Source of the DNA: JBAXGW01 sp037139195
GTDB lineage: Bacteria; Bacteroidota; Bacteroidia; Bacteroidales; JAHJDW01
Assembly (NCBI GenBank): GCA_037139195.1
Contig: JBAXGW010000030.1
Span: 1-50,860 of the forward strand
DNA: 50,860 bases
Direction of reading: 5' to 3'
Shown piece after piece: positions 35,592 to 43,230 of this stretch. The notes under the pieces are model-generated. The model did no database searches and was not told the origin of the DNA. It saw nothing but the letters and a program-made list of their open reading frames with translations. The position numbers were made by a program, and so were the translations under genes. How positions within the stretch are numbered: the stretch's first letter is position 1; the number at the start of each line of letters is the position of its first letter.

Positions 35592-35743
35592 GAATTAATT
35601 GTTATATTTGGGCTGTGATTTTTAAAGCTAAATTTAAAACTCCGAATAATCTATTAAATTCTGTCTTTAAGCTCAGTTTAATAAAAAAATACGAATAAAA
35701 AGATATATGATTTTTACAAGACAGAAATTAAGTTTTTTTTGAC

Positions 35744-35772
35744 TTGTGGGCTAGAAATAATATGTATATTTG
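35744..35772 (+). promoter_or_regulatory. Candidate promoter of the beta-helix T9SS gene
   Basis: TTG (35744-35746), 18 bp, then TATATTTG (35765-35772). It implies a leader of about 85 bases. Confidence 0.55.
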
Positions 35773-35863
35773 GTTCATTATTTAGAAAAAAGTATAGTTT
35801 TTATTTTATAAAGCCACCCAAAATAATTGTATTTGTTTCACAAAATGATTGAAAAGCTAAATT

Positions 35864-37603
35864 ATGAAAAGAATAATTCATTACATACTTCTATTTTTCT
35901 TCTTTTTAACTAATACTTGCCTAACATATTCGCAAGTAAATTATATTGGAGGCTTTATTTCTTCAGATACTACATGGAATAGTGATACGGTAAAAGTCAT
36001 TGATGGTATATTTATAAATGAAAATGTAACACTTTCTATCGAACCTGGAACATATATTGAATTTCAAAATTTCTTTGGAATTACTGTTCATGGCAGATTG
36101 ATTGCAAAAGGAAACATTAATGACTCTATTACTTTTTCTATTAAAGACACAACAGGATATTCTAATGGTTCTATTAATAATGGGGGCTGGTCGGGCATTT
36201 CTTTTGATGGAAATAATATAACTAATGATACATCCATTTTTTCTTTTTGCAAAATGCAATATAATAAAAGACAGAATGCACTAAACATAGTTGACTTTGA
36301 CAAAGTATTATTTGAAAATAGCATAATTAAATCCCCCTATAATTGTGATGTTTGCATCTTATTAATTAACAGCTCTCCAGCAATAAAAAACAACACTTTT
36401 TACAACGGGGGAATGTACTGCGAGTCTTCATCTCCGATAATATATAATAATTTCTTTTTAGGCTCAGGAATTCAATGTTGCAATTATTCAAATCCCATTA
36501 TATCTAAAAACTCTATACGGTTTAATCAAAATGTTTCTATACAAGTATGGATGGAGTCTAATCCGATAATTTCTGAAAATATAATTTCCGATAACAATAT
36601 TATAGGAATTAGTTGCAGTGGATCATCGCCTATTATTCTAAAAAATATAATTAGTAATAATATTGCGAGAGGGGGAGCTGGTATATCTTGTTATAAATCA
36701 TCCCCATTGATTCTACTAAATAAAATATCAAACAACTATTCAAATCATACTGGTTGTGATGTTGCGGATGGAGGCGGGGGTATTTTCGTGAACTTATCTT
36801 CGCCAAGTATTATTAATAATATTATCTCTAATAATTACAGTATTTGGCAGGGCGGTGGAATATATTGTTTTGATACATGCCATTCAATTATTGCAAATAA
36901 TACTATAGTCAATAATTCTGCACAATCAGGAGGGGGCATATTTATTGGATATCATTCAACTCCTAAAATAACAAACACAATATTCTGGGGAAATTCGGCA
37001 ACAGAAAAAGGTTGTCAAGTTTATATTGAAAATTTAGATTCCTCCAATATGATTCTTTCTTATTGTAATGTAGATACAATAGAAAAAGGTCCAATCACTT
37101 CAGTAACTTCCACAAATAACATCAAAACAAATCCTGAGTTTGTAAATCCAAGTATTGGAGCAGGTATTAGTTTTGACGGACTTGCAGCAGATTGGGATTT
37201 AATGGAAACATCACCTTGTATTAATGCTGGCAACCCTGATACAAATGGGTTACAATTATACATCTACGACATAGAAGAAAACAATAGATTAATTGAAGAC
37301 ACTATTGACATTGGTGCCTTTGAGTTTAATATAAGAAATTCAATTAATAACATTGCTTATAATGATGATATATTGATATATCCAAATCCAACAGACGGTC
37401 AATTAAAAATAAAATTACTCAATTTAGTAAAAGAAGATTTTCAACTAAAAATATATGATATTTCGGGCAATGTTTTATTGAGTAAAGACATTTCAAATAA
37501 CACAGAAGATATTGACTTAAGGAATTATTCTACAAATCAATTTATTCTGTGTATTTATAACAAGAATAAATTAGTTATGACAAAAAAAATAATTAAACTT
37601 TGA
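35864..37603 (+). CDS. Secreted right-handed beta-helix protein with T9SS sorting domain
   Basis: A 579-residue protein with a signal peptide (KRIIHYILLFFFFLTNTCLT, then YSQ). About residues 30-430 form a right-handed parallel beta-helix: the opening SIEPGTYIEFQNFFGITVHG followed by many short coils of the type SSPIIxxNxISxN (NPIISENIISDNNI, SPIILKNIISNNIA). This is the layout of the NosD/pectate-lyase-like superfamily and of Bacteroidota surface proteins built on it. The final 80 residues or so (ILIYPNPTDGQLKIKLLNLV, ISNNTEDIDLRNYSTNQFIL) are a type A T9SS domain. No catalytic set can be pinned down, so a carbohydrate-binding or structural role is possible. Confidence 0.85.
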   Translation: MKRIIHYILLFFFFLTNTCLTYSQVNYIGGFISSDTTWNSDTVKVIDGIFINENVTLSIEPGTYIEFQNFFGITVHGRLIAKGNINDSITFSIKDTTGYSNGSINNGGWSGISFDGNNITNDTSIFSFCKMQYNKRQNALNIVDFDKVLFENSIIKSPYNCDVCILLINSSPAIKNNTFYNGGMYCESSSPIIYNNFFLGSGIQCCNYSNPIISKNSIRFNQNVSIQVWMESNPIISENIISDNNIIGISCSGSSPIILKNIISNNIARGGAGISCYKSSPLILLNKISNNYSNHTGCDVADGGGGIFVNLSSPSIINNIISNNYSIWQGGGIYCFDTCHSIIANNTIVNNSAQSGGGIFIGYHSTPKITNTIFWGNSATEKGCQVYIENLDSSNMILSYCNVDTIEKGPITSVTSTNNIKTNPEFVNPSIGAGISFDGLAADWDLMETSPCINAGNPDTNGLQLYIYDIEENNRLIEDTIDIGAFEFNIRNSINNIAYNDDILIYPNPTDGQLKIKLLNLVKEDFQLKIYDISGNVLLSKDISNNTEDIDLRNYSTNQFILCIYNKNKLVMTKKIIKL

Positions 37604-37628
37604 TGCCGTATACTTCAAACAATTTTAA

Positions 37629-37775
37629 CATTGAAACATTACTTTAAGTCAAAACAAATTACACTTAAAGTAACGATTCAAATTTATAAACAAAGCTTAT
37701 TTATTTACTATTAAGTGATTTACACAAATTTAATATTATCCATTTTTCTGATTTATTGCAACAAATATCGATCTA
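37629..37775. repeat. Left direct repeat of the DUF234-like ATPase gene, including a copy of the crp 3' end
   Basis: This stretch aligns over about 145 bp with 39302-39448 at roughly 75% identity. It includes the palindrome TTACTTTAAGT...ACTTAAAGTAA (37639-37673) and, at 37738-37770, a degenerate copy of the last codons of the downstream Crp/Fnr gene (ttatccatttttctgatt on the plus strand). Confidence 0.7.
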
Positions 37776-39200
37776 CTAATTCTCCCGTTTTCCAAACAAA
37801 CAATCCATAGTTAAGTCATTTTCTATAATACTTAAACTTTGAGCATTTTGCTTTAAACCAAAAGTTGTAATTGTGGTAAAATAAACGCCCTTTCTAGTTT
37901 TTGTTTCATTTTTAAACTCAAACATTTTATTTCTTAGATTTTCGAAATAAGCGCTATCAATAACAAATTGAGTGCTATGAAATTTCATTTCACACAAATT
38001 TATTCTATTGTCATCTCTGTCGATAACCAAGTCGATTTGAGCATTTTGATTAAACCAGCTCGAATTTATCGAAAAAACGCGCCCAACGCCAAGTGCATTT
38101 TTAATTTGTTGTATATGCTTCAAACAAACTATTTCAAATGCGAACCCCGACCAAACCTTGTACGTTTGTTTAGAAGAAAGCTTTTCCCAAGTTCCCTTTC
38201 CTTGATTTTTAAAGGGATTGATAAACTTCAGATAAAACATACAATATTCATCTGATAATCTGAAAAGTGAATTTCTATCTTTTTTCCCAAAGGGCGTATA
38301 TTGAGAGACGAAACCCGACTCAATCAATTCGTTTAAAACACTAGAGGAAAAACCATTATGCTTCATTTTGTTTTTTTCTAAAAGCTCAGTTCGAGTAATA
38401 CCTTTCGCGTTTTCGGCTAAAGTTTTAATCAAATCTATATGTCTTTTCGAGTCGGAAAATAACGATGCAAAAACTTCATTAAACTCATTTACAAGGTCTC
38501 CGCCTTTTTCAAAGCACAAGCGATTGATATTTTGAACAACGCTTTCGCCTTTTTTTATTTTATCTAAATAAAATGGAATTCCTCCTACCGCCATATACAA
38601 CTGCAATAAGTCGTAGTGCTCTAAATTTATATTTTTACTTTTCAGAAACAGCTCCGATTCATATAAATTAAATGGTTCTAAGCGTATTTTACAAGAAATC
38701 CGATTATGCAAGCCGCCTTTGTTGTTTATAATATTCTTCACCATATAAGAAGCTGCAGAACCGCATATCACAACTATCAAATCTGTTCGCTGTGTGCAAT
38801 AGGAATTCCAAAAGTTTTCAAAACACATCAAAAACTTCGAGCGCAAAGTGGCAATCCAAGGAAATTCATCAATAAATATTACTTTCTTGTTTTTGCTTTT
38901 TAATCCTTCGATATAGATTTTCAGTAATTCAAATGCATCGAGCCAATCTTTAGGAACATCTTCTTTTAGTAGTCTTTTACTTCTTAATTTCAGTTGATTA
39001 TGAAAATTCTTTAATTGCTCAGGCATTGTTCCCTGATACAATCCAGTAATGTCTAATATAATATCTTCCTTGAAAACCTCTCGCACTAAAAATGTTTTGC
39101 CAATTCTTCTTCTACCAAATACAGCAACTAACTCCGACTTAGGGCTATTCAGCAAATCCTTCAAGCGAGCAACTTCAAAATCTCTTCCTACAACATTCAT
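37776..39200 (-). CDS. ATPase with C-terminal DUF234-like nuclease domain
   Basis: A 474-residue cytoplasmic protein. The N-terminal 'archaeal ATPase' (ATPase_2) domain has GRDFEVARLKDLL, Walker A FGRRRIGKT (28-36), Walker B KVIFIDEFPW (Asp111, Glu112) and ICGSAASYMVKNII. A winged-helix linker (ITRTELLEKNKMKHNGFSSS, VLNELIESGFV) leads to a DUF234-like domain with a PD-(D/E)xK-type core: IDLVIDRDDNRINLCEMKF, in which Asp and the ExK pair are intact. The family's role is unknown. It lies on the minus strand between two 145-bp direct repeats, which suggests insertion or duplication at the crp 3' end. Confidence 0.85.
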   Translation of the reverse strand: MNVVGRDFEVARLKDLLNSPKSELVAVFGRRRIGKTFLVREVFKEDIILDITGLYQGTMPEQLKNFHNQLKLRSKRLLKEDVPKDWLDAFELLKIYIEGLKSKNKKVIFIDEFPWIATLRSKFLMCFENFWNSYCTQRTDLIVVICGSAASYMVKNIINNKGGLHNRISCKIRLEPFNLYESELFLKSKNINLEHYDLLQLYMAVGGIPFYLDKIKKGESVVQNINRLCFEKGGDLVNEFNEVFASLFSDSKRHIDLIKTLAENAKGITRTELLEKNKMKHNGFSSSVLNELIESGFVSQYTPFGKKDRNSLFRLSDEYCMFYLKFINPFKNQGKGTWEKLSSKQTYKVWSGFAFEIVCLKHIQQIKNALGVGRVFSINSSWFNQNAQIDLVIDRDDNRINLCEMKFHSTQFVIDSAYFENLRNKMFEFKNETKTRKGVYFTTITTFGLKQNAQSLSIIENDLTMDCLFGKREN

Positions 39201-39229
39201 AATAAAGACATTAGATTGAAATTTAAAAA

Positions 39230-39280
39230 TTGAAACCTTACTTTAAGTGTTAAATAATGATAGTTAAAGTAATGCTTCAA
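39230..39280. repeat. Palindromic repeat TTGAA-TTACTTTAAGT type, upstream copy
   Basis: TTGAA, TTACTTTAAGT (39238-39248), AGTTAAAGTAA (39262-39272) and TTCAA form a 51-bp imperfect palindrome. Two more copies lie at 37629-37681 and 39305-39354. All three are within 1.7 kb around the DUF234-like ATPase gene. Confidence 0.75.
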
Positions 39281-39301
39281 TGTTTTTTATGAACGCAAAT
39301 A

Positions 39302-39448
39302 TAATTGAAATATTACTTTAAGTCAAATAAAATCACACTTAAAGTAACACTTCATTTTAATATTTTCAACTTAAATATCTGTATTTATTATATTTAACAC
39401 AATTTCATGTTATCCATTTTTACTGATCTTTTGCAACAAATCTTGATT
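39302..39448. repeat. Right direct repeat of the DUF234-like ATPase gene, including the real crp 3' end
   Basis: The counterpart of 37629-37775. The palindrome TTACTTTAAGT / ACTTAAAGTAA lies at 39313-39347. The right half (39410-39448) is the true C-terminal coding sequence of the Crp/Fnr gene. Confidence 0.7.
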
Positions 39449-40105
39449 AAGAATTAGTATGTTTTTTTCTTCAAGTTTGATAACGCAGTCTTTCTCAAGG
39501 CTTTTCAATATTTTAACCGTACTCTCTGTTGATAAACCAGCAAAATCGGCAATGTCTTTTCGCGATAGCAAGGTAAATAATTTATTCTTTTCTGTATTGA
39601 AATCATTCAAATACAAAAGTACATCTGCCAAGCGACCATTCATTTGCTTGTAAACAACCGATTGTATGGTATTGAAAAAGGATTCTTGATGATTGCAAAA
39701 ACGCTTCATGAAATTAAACCCAAACATTCCATTTGTTTGAATTAAACTCGACAAAACTTCTTTTTCAATAAGAAATGCCCGTGTATCTGAAAGAGCTACC
39801 GATGAATATTGAAATGTTTTATCTGTAAAAACCGAAGATAAACCAATAAATTCGCCTTCTTTAATAATTTTAAAATTGAAATTCCGAGTTCCATCGCCTT
39901 CAATAAACTGTTTTACAAGTCCGTCGGTTACAAACAAAACGTAGGATGTAAATGCGCCTTGCTTGGTTAGGTTTTCGCCTTTACGAAACAGAACTTGCGT
40001 TTTGCTTCCTCGGATTAGCTCCATTTCGTCGGGCGTTAAATGCTGAAAACAAGGTGCTTGTATATCGCAATCGATGGCAAAGTCGGTATCGGTGATTAGT
40101 TTCAT
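39410..40105 (-). CDS. Crp/Fnr-family transcriptional regulator
   Basis: A 231-residue regulator. About residues 20-145 form the cyclic-nucleotide-binding-like beta-roll (VLFRKGENLTKQGAFTSYVL, EGEFIGLSSVFTDKTFQYSS). About 170-225 hold the Crp-type winged helix (LSRKDIADFAGLSTESTVKI, LKSLEKDCVI). Two Cys near the N-terminus (13 and 19) and one near 137 are present, but the four-Cys set of FNR iron-sulfur sensors is not complete, so the signal it senses is uncertain. It is divergent from thioredoxin and ferredoxin genes across a 364-bp region with FNR-box-like palindromes. In Bacteroidota, relatives often control redox or anaerobic genes. Confidence 0.88.
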   Translation of the reverse strand: MKLITDTDFAIDCDIQAPCFQHLTPDEMELIRGSKTQVLFRKGENLTKQGAFTSYVLFVTDGLVKQFIEGDGTRNFNFKIIKEGEFIGLSSVFTDKTFQYSSVALSDTRAFLIEKEVLSSLIQTNGMFGFNFMKRFCNHQESFFNTIQSVVYKQMNGRLADVLLYLNDFNTEKNKLFTLLSRKDIADFAGLSTESTVKILKSLEKDCVIKLEEKNILILNQDLLQKISKNG

Positions 40106-40125
40106 GTAGTTTGTAATTATAATTT

Positions 40126-40252
40126 ATACCAAAACACATATTAAAATAGTCCAATAATTATCTTTCGACTTTAGTTTATCCTGAGCCTGACGAAGGACTC
40201 AAGATGACTGATATTAGTCCCCCTGAGCGTAGTCGAAGGGTTGATAGATTGA
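40126..40252. repeat. Dispersed 127-bp intergenic repeat, copy 2
   Basis: Almost identical to 26052-26177. It contains the palindromes at 40179-40197 and 40221-40240. It lies just upstream of the Crp/Fnr gene. Confidence 0.9.
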
Positions 40253-40305
40253 ACTAAATAGAATTTGAAAATGGCATTACTTCTCTAATTTTCAATACAT
40301 CCGAA

Positions 40306-40325
40306 CCCTGAGCGGAGTCGAAGGG
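40306..40325. repeat. Extra palindrome of the CCCTGAGCGnAGTCGAAGGG family
   Basis: A perfect-ended 20-bp palindrome (CCCT...AGGG) with the same core as those in the 127-bp repeat, but standing alone. It is one of six copies or variants seen in the window. Confidence 0.8.
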
Positions 40326-40357
40326 TGAAATAAACGAAATGTAAATTTACGAATTAT

Positions 40358-40384
40358 CTCAACAAAATAGTTGAGTAATCTCAA
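40358..40384. promoter_or_regulatory. Overlapping palindromes, candidate Crp/Fnr operator
   Basis: CTCAAC-N6-GTTGAG (40358-40375) overlaps TTGAG-TAAT-CTCAA (40371-40384). The second has the geometry of an FNR box (TTGAT-N4-ATCAA) with G/C in place of T/A at the inner position. It lies four bases before a -7-like TATATTTG (40388-40395). A second -7-like TAACTTTG is at 40440-40447. The site sits between the regulator gene and the thioredoxin gene. Confidence 0.5.
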
Positions 40385-40469
40385 TTTTATATTTGTTCAG
40401 ATCAAGGTCTTAAAAATCGGTTCTCGCTTCAATGCATCGTAACTTTGTAAAATACAAAAACAAAAAAAT

Positions 40470-40874
40470 ATGAGCATTACTTTAAGCGTTTTAGGAGTCT
40501 TACTTTTTATAGTGGCATTCTATTTTATAAAAACATCAAAAGTTCCAGTTGTGGCGGATAACGAAAAGGTTAAATTGCTGAACGACCAAAACTTCAATCA
40601 TCAAATTAAAGATGGCGTTACTTTGGTAGATTTTTGGGCTTCGTGGTGCATGCCTTGCAAAATGATGGTTCCGATTTTGAACGATGTATCGGAAGAACTT
40701 CCGGCTAATGCTTCGGTTGGAAAACTCAACGTTGAAGAATCGCAAGCTATTGCATCGCAGTACAATGTAAGAAGTATTCCTACTTTGATTTTGTTTAAAA
40801 ACGGAGTTGAAATAAATCGCTTTGTAGGCATCAAACCTAAAGATTATCTTCTAAAACAAATAAATAACGCATAA
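40470..40874 (+). CDS. Membrane-anchored thioredoxin
   Basis: A 134-residue protein with an N-terminal hydrophobic anchor (about 4-21, SVLGVLLFIVAFYFI) followed by a full thioredoxin fold. The redox motif is WCMPCK (Cys60, Cys63) in VDFWASWCMPCKM, a variant of the usual WCGPCK. The cis-Pro loop VRSIPTLILFKNG is intact. The short linker after one membrane segment suggests attachment to the inner membrane; which side faces the domain cannot be decided from charge alone. It is followed after 10 bases by a ferredoxin gene and is divergent from a Crp/Fnr regulator, so a joint redox role is likely. Confidence 0.9.
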   Translation: MSITLSVLGVLLFIVAFYFIKTSKVPVVADNEKVKLLNDQNFNHQIKDGVTLVDFWASWCMPCKMMVPILNDVSEELPANASVGKLNVEESQAIASQYNVRSIPTLILFKNGVEINRFVGIKPKDYLLKQINNA

Positions 40875-40884
40875 ACTAATTATT

Positions 40885-41070
40885 ATGGCACTAACAATTA
40901 ACGAAACCAAATGTCCACAAAACCATCGTTGTCCAATGCTAAGAGTATGCCCAGTGGATGCAATTACTCAAAATGGGAACGGTTTACCTGTAATCGACGA
41001 AGACAAATGCATAGAATGCGGAAAATGCACGCAGTTTTGTCCGATGAGGGCTGTTGAAAAGGCGAAATAA
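40885..41070 (+). CDS. Small ferredoxin-like iron-sulfur protein
   Basis: A 61-residue protein with seven Cys: CPQNHRCPMLRVCP (Cys10, 16, 22) and CIECGKCTQFCP (Cys42, 45, 48, 52). The second motif is a standard 4Fe-4S binding set. The first has widened spacing (x5, x5) and one ligand fewer than a normal 2[4Fe-4S] ferredoxin, so the second cluster may be absent, [3Fe-4S], or use another ligand. It follows the thioredoxin gene by 10 bases and ends in a terminator, forming a two-gene unit. Confidence 0.88.
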   Translation: MALTINETKCPQNHRCPMLRVCPVDAITQNGNGLPVIDEDKCIECGKCTQFCPMRAVEKAK

Positions 41071-41075
41071 AAGTT

Positions 41076-41108
41076 AAATCCCGAGAATTATTTCTTGGGA
41101 TTTTTTTT
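41076..41108 (+). terminator. Intrinsic terminator after the ferredoxin gene
   Basis: AATCCCGAGAA pairs with TTCTTGGGATT (one G-T pair) around a short loop, followed by eight or more T residues. It ends the thioredoxin-ferredoxin transcript. Confidence 0.88.
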
Positions 41109-41157
41109 ATTAAAAAAAATGAGGTTATCTTTGAAATGAATTGAAATCAAAAAAAAT

Positions 41158-42186
41158 ATGCACAGTTTCAGAAACGACTACAGCGAAGGTTGCCATCCAA
41201 ATATTATCAAAGCTTTATTAGATACAAACCTTGAACAACAAGAAGGCTATGGCGATGACCAATATTGCCAAGAAGCCAAAGAATTAATAAAATTAAAAAT
41301 CAAGAACCAAAATGCCGACATCCATTTTGTTTCGGCTGGAACACAAGCCAATCTGATTGTTATTTCTTCAATATTAAAACCTTTCGAATCGGTTATTTCG
41401 GCTTCAACGGGTCATATCAACGTTCACGAAACTGGTGCCATTGAAGCTACCGGGCATAAAATAGAAACTATTTTTTCTGAAGATGGGAAATTAAACCCCG
41501 AACTTATTCAAAGTATATTAGAAAAGTTTGAAGACCATCATATGACCAAACCAAAACTGGTTTACATCTCAAACTCTACTGAAGTTGGAACTTTTTATTC
41601 TAAAATAGAACTTGTAAATCTTTCTGCCTTTTGCAAGAAAAACAATTTATATTTGTTTATGGATGGCGCCAGACTGGGCTCAGCTTTATGTGCATCAATC
41701 AACGACCTTGCTTTCTCCGACTTATCAGCACTGACAGACGTTTTTTATATAGGCGGCACAAAAAACGGCGCATTACTGGGCGAAGCAATCATAATCAATA
41801 ATAACAATTTAAAGGAAGACTTTAAATTTCACTTAAAACAACGCGGAGCGCTACTCTCGAAAGGCAGGTTATTAGGAATTCAGTTCAGAGAATTGTTTAA
41901 GGAAAATCTTTATTTAGATTTGGCTAGTCAAGCAAACTCAATGGCAAGCATACTTTCTTCCGAAATAAAAAATCTTGGATTTGAATTTCTTTCCGAATCA
42001 AAAACCAATCAGATATTTCCAATTCTTCCAAATTCAATAATTACTGAATTATCAAAAGACTTTGGATTCTATGTTTGGAAAAAGATAGACAATAAAAATG
42101 CAGCAATCAGACTTGTAACATCTTGGGCTACTAAAAAAGAAGTCGTCGAAAAGTTCATTAATACTCTTAAAACCATCCAACCCTAA
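41158..42186 (+). CDS. Threonine aldolase-family PLP enzyme
   Basis: A 342-residue fold-type I PLP enzyme of the beta-eliminating lyase/low-specificity threonine aldolase family. It has FRNDYSEGCHPNIIKALL, GYGDDQYCQEAKELIK, FVSAGTQANLIVISS (aldehyde/phosphate cup), HINVHETGAIEATGHKI, FMDGARLGSAL (Asp169) and the PLP-binding Lys202 in YIGGTKNGALLGE. It would cleave L-threonine or allo-threonine to glycine and acetaldehyde. A promoter-like TATCTTTG (41126-41133) lies 25 bases before the start. Stereospecificity cannot be read from the sequence. Confidence 0.88.
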   Translation: MHSFRNDYSEGCHPNIIKALLDTNLEQQEGYGDDQYCQEAKELIKLKIKNQNADIHFVSAGTQANLIVISSILKPFESVISASTGHINVHETGAIEATGHKIETIFSEDGKLNPELIQSILEKFEDHHMTKPKLVYISNSTEVGTFYSKIELVNLSAFCKKNNLYLFMDGARLGSALCASINDLAFSDLSALTDVFYIGGTKNGALLGEAIIINNNNLKEDFKFHLKQRGALLSKGRLLGIQFRELFKENLYLDLASQANSMASILSSEIKNLGFEFLSESKTNQIFPILPNSIITELSKDFGFYVWKKIDNKNAAIRLVTSWATKKEVVEKFINTLKTIQP

Positions 42187-42212
42187 ATTTGATTCATTAA
42201 CTTTGCATCAAA

Positions 42213-43220
42213 ATGATAATTATGATAGAAGAAAACGAAAATAAAAAGCCTGAAACATATATAATTGAGCCTACAGAACCAAAAAATTCAAATTCTGATT
42301 ATGAGCAATTAGCCGATCAGTATGACAACTTTCCTCCAAAACCAGTTGAAGCACGCCAAGAAAAATCCATTCACACTTCTATAATAAGTTTTTTATTGTT
42401 TTTTGGAGCATTTTATTTCTTATTTAAATGGGATATCCAATCAATCATTGCTCTTTCTGTAGTTTTATTCATTCACGAACTGGGTCACTATTTGGCTATG
42501 CGAATATATAACTACAAAGACCTGGGCATGTTTTTCATTCCATTGCTTGGCGCATTTGTTACTGGAGAAGAAGATAAAGTTTCGCAAAAACAACGCACAA
42601 TCATACTTTTAGCCGGACCACTTCCTGGTATTATCATTGGCATTGCATTATTTTTCATAGGATTAAACCTCAACAACCCATTGCTATTGAAAGCATCGAA
42701 TATTTTTATTTTCCTTAATTTATTCAATCTATTGCCTATGATGCCACTAGATGGAGGGAAAGTGATAAAAACCATGTTTTTCGATTCGAATGAAATAATC
42801 AATACCGTTTTCGTGGTGCTTTCAATCATTTTATTATCATTATTGGCATTTTTTCAAAAATCTTATATTTTCTTGCTTATTCCGGTCTTTCTTGCTATGC
42901 AACTAAATACACAAATGCAAATTGAAAAAACTAGAAAATCATTAAAAAAAATAAATTTAGATTTAAACAAAACATACAAGGAACTAACAAACAGAGAATA
43001 CTGGCAAATCAGAGCAGGTATCGTTTCCAATATGAAAGTATTCAGCGATATTAACCCTAACGATTATTCTTACTCGCATAAAGAACCACAAATATTCAAT
43101 ATGCTCAAACAAGTAATTAATAAAAAACCGCTAAACGATATCGGCTTTTTGGGAAAAACAGTTATTACTTTAATTTGGATTTTGTCGTTTATAGTTCCTA
43201 TCGCAATAATTATTCTTTAA
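42213..43220 (+). CDS. Site-2 protease-family (M50) membrane metalloprotease
   Basis: A 335-residue protein. Residues about 1-50 are a hydrophilic, Glu/Pro-rich N-terminus. About 55-215 hold several membrane segments with the zinc site HELGH (88-92) and the downstream Asp in LLPMMPLDGGK (Asp180), the hallmarks of M50 intramembrane proteases. A hydrophobic C-terminal segment (TVITLIWILSFIVPIAII) follows a soluble stretch. No PDZ domain is present, as in the shorter Bacteroidota group. The substrate is unknown. An in-frame ATG at 42222 is an equally good start. It precedes the Rieske oxygenase gene by 10 bases. Confidence 0.85.
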   Translation: MIIMIEENENKKPETYIIEPTEPKNSNSDYEQLADQYDNFPPKPVEARQEKSIHTSIISFLLFFGAFYFLFKWDIQSIIALSVVLFIHELGHYLAMRIYNYKDLGMFFIPLLGAFVTGEEDKVSQKQRTIILLAGPLPGIIIGIALFFIGLNLNNPLLLKASNIFIFLNLFNLLPMMPLDGGKVIKTMFFDSNEIINTVFVVLSIILLSLLAFFQKSYIFLLIPVFLAMQLNTQMQIEKTRKSLKKINLDLNKTYKELTNREYWQIRAGIVSNMKVFSDINPNDYSYSHKEPQIFNMLKQVINKKPLNDIGFLGKTVITLIWILSFIVPIAIIIL

Positions 43221-43230
43221 CAGAAAAGTT

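Noticed and set aside
34354..39200. A defence island made of the two ATPase-nuclease-like genes
   Set aside because: Both genes are single-gene units on opposite strands with a T9SS surface protein between them. No restriction, toxin or recognised defence gene is adjacent, so an island is not supported.
39230..39354. CRISPR-like spacing of the TTACTTTAAGT palindromes
   Set aside because: There are only two copies here and one 1.6 kb away, they are imperfect, there is no regular spacer and no cas gene.
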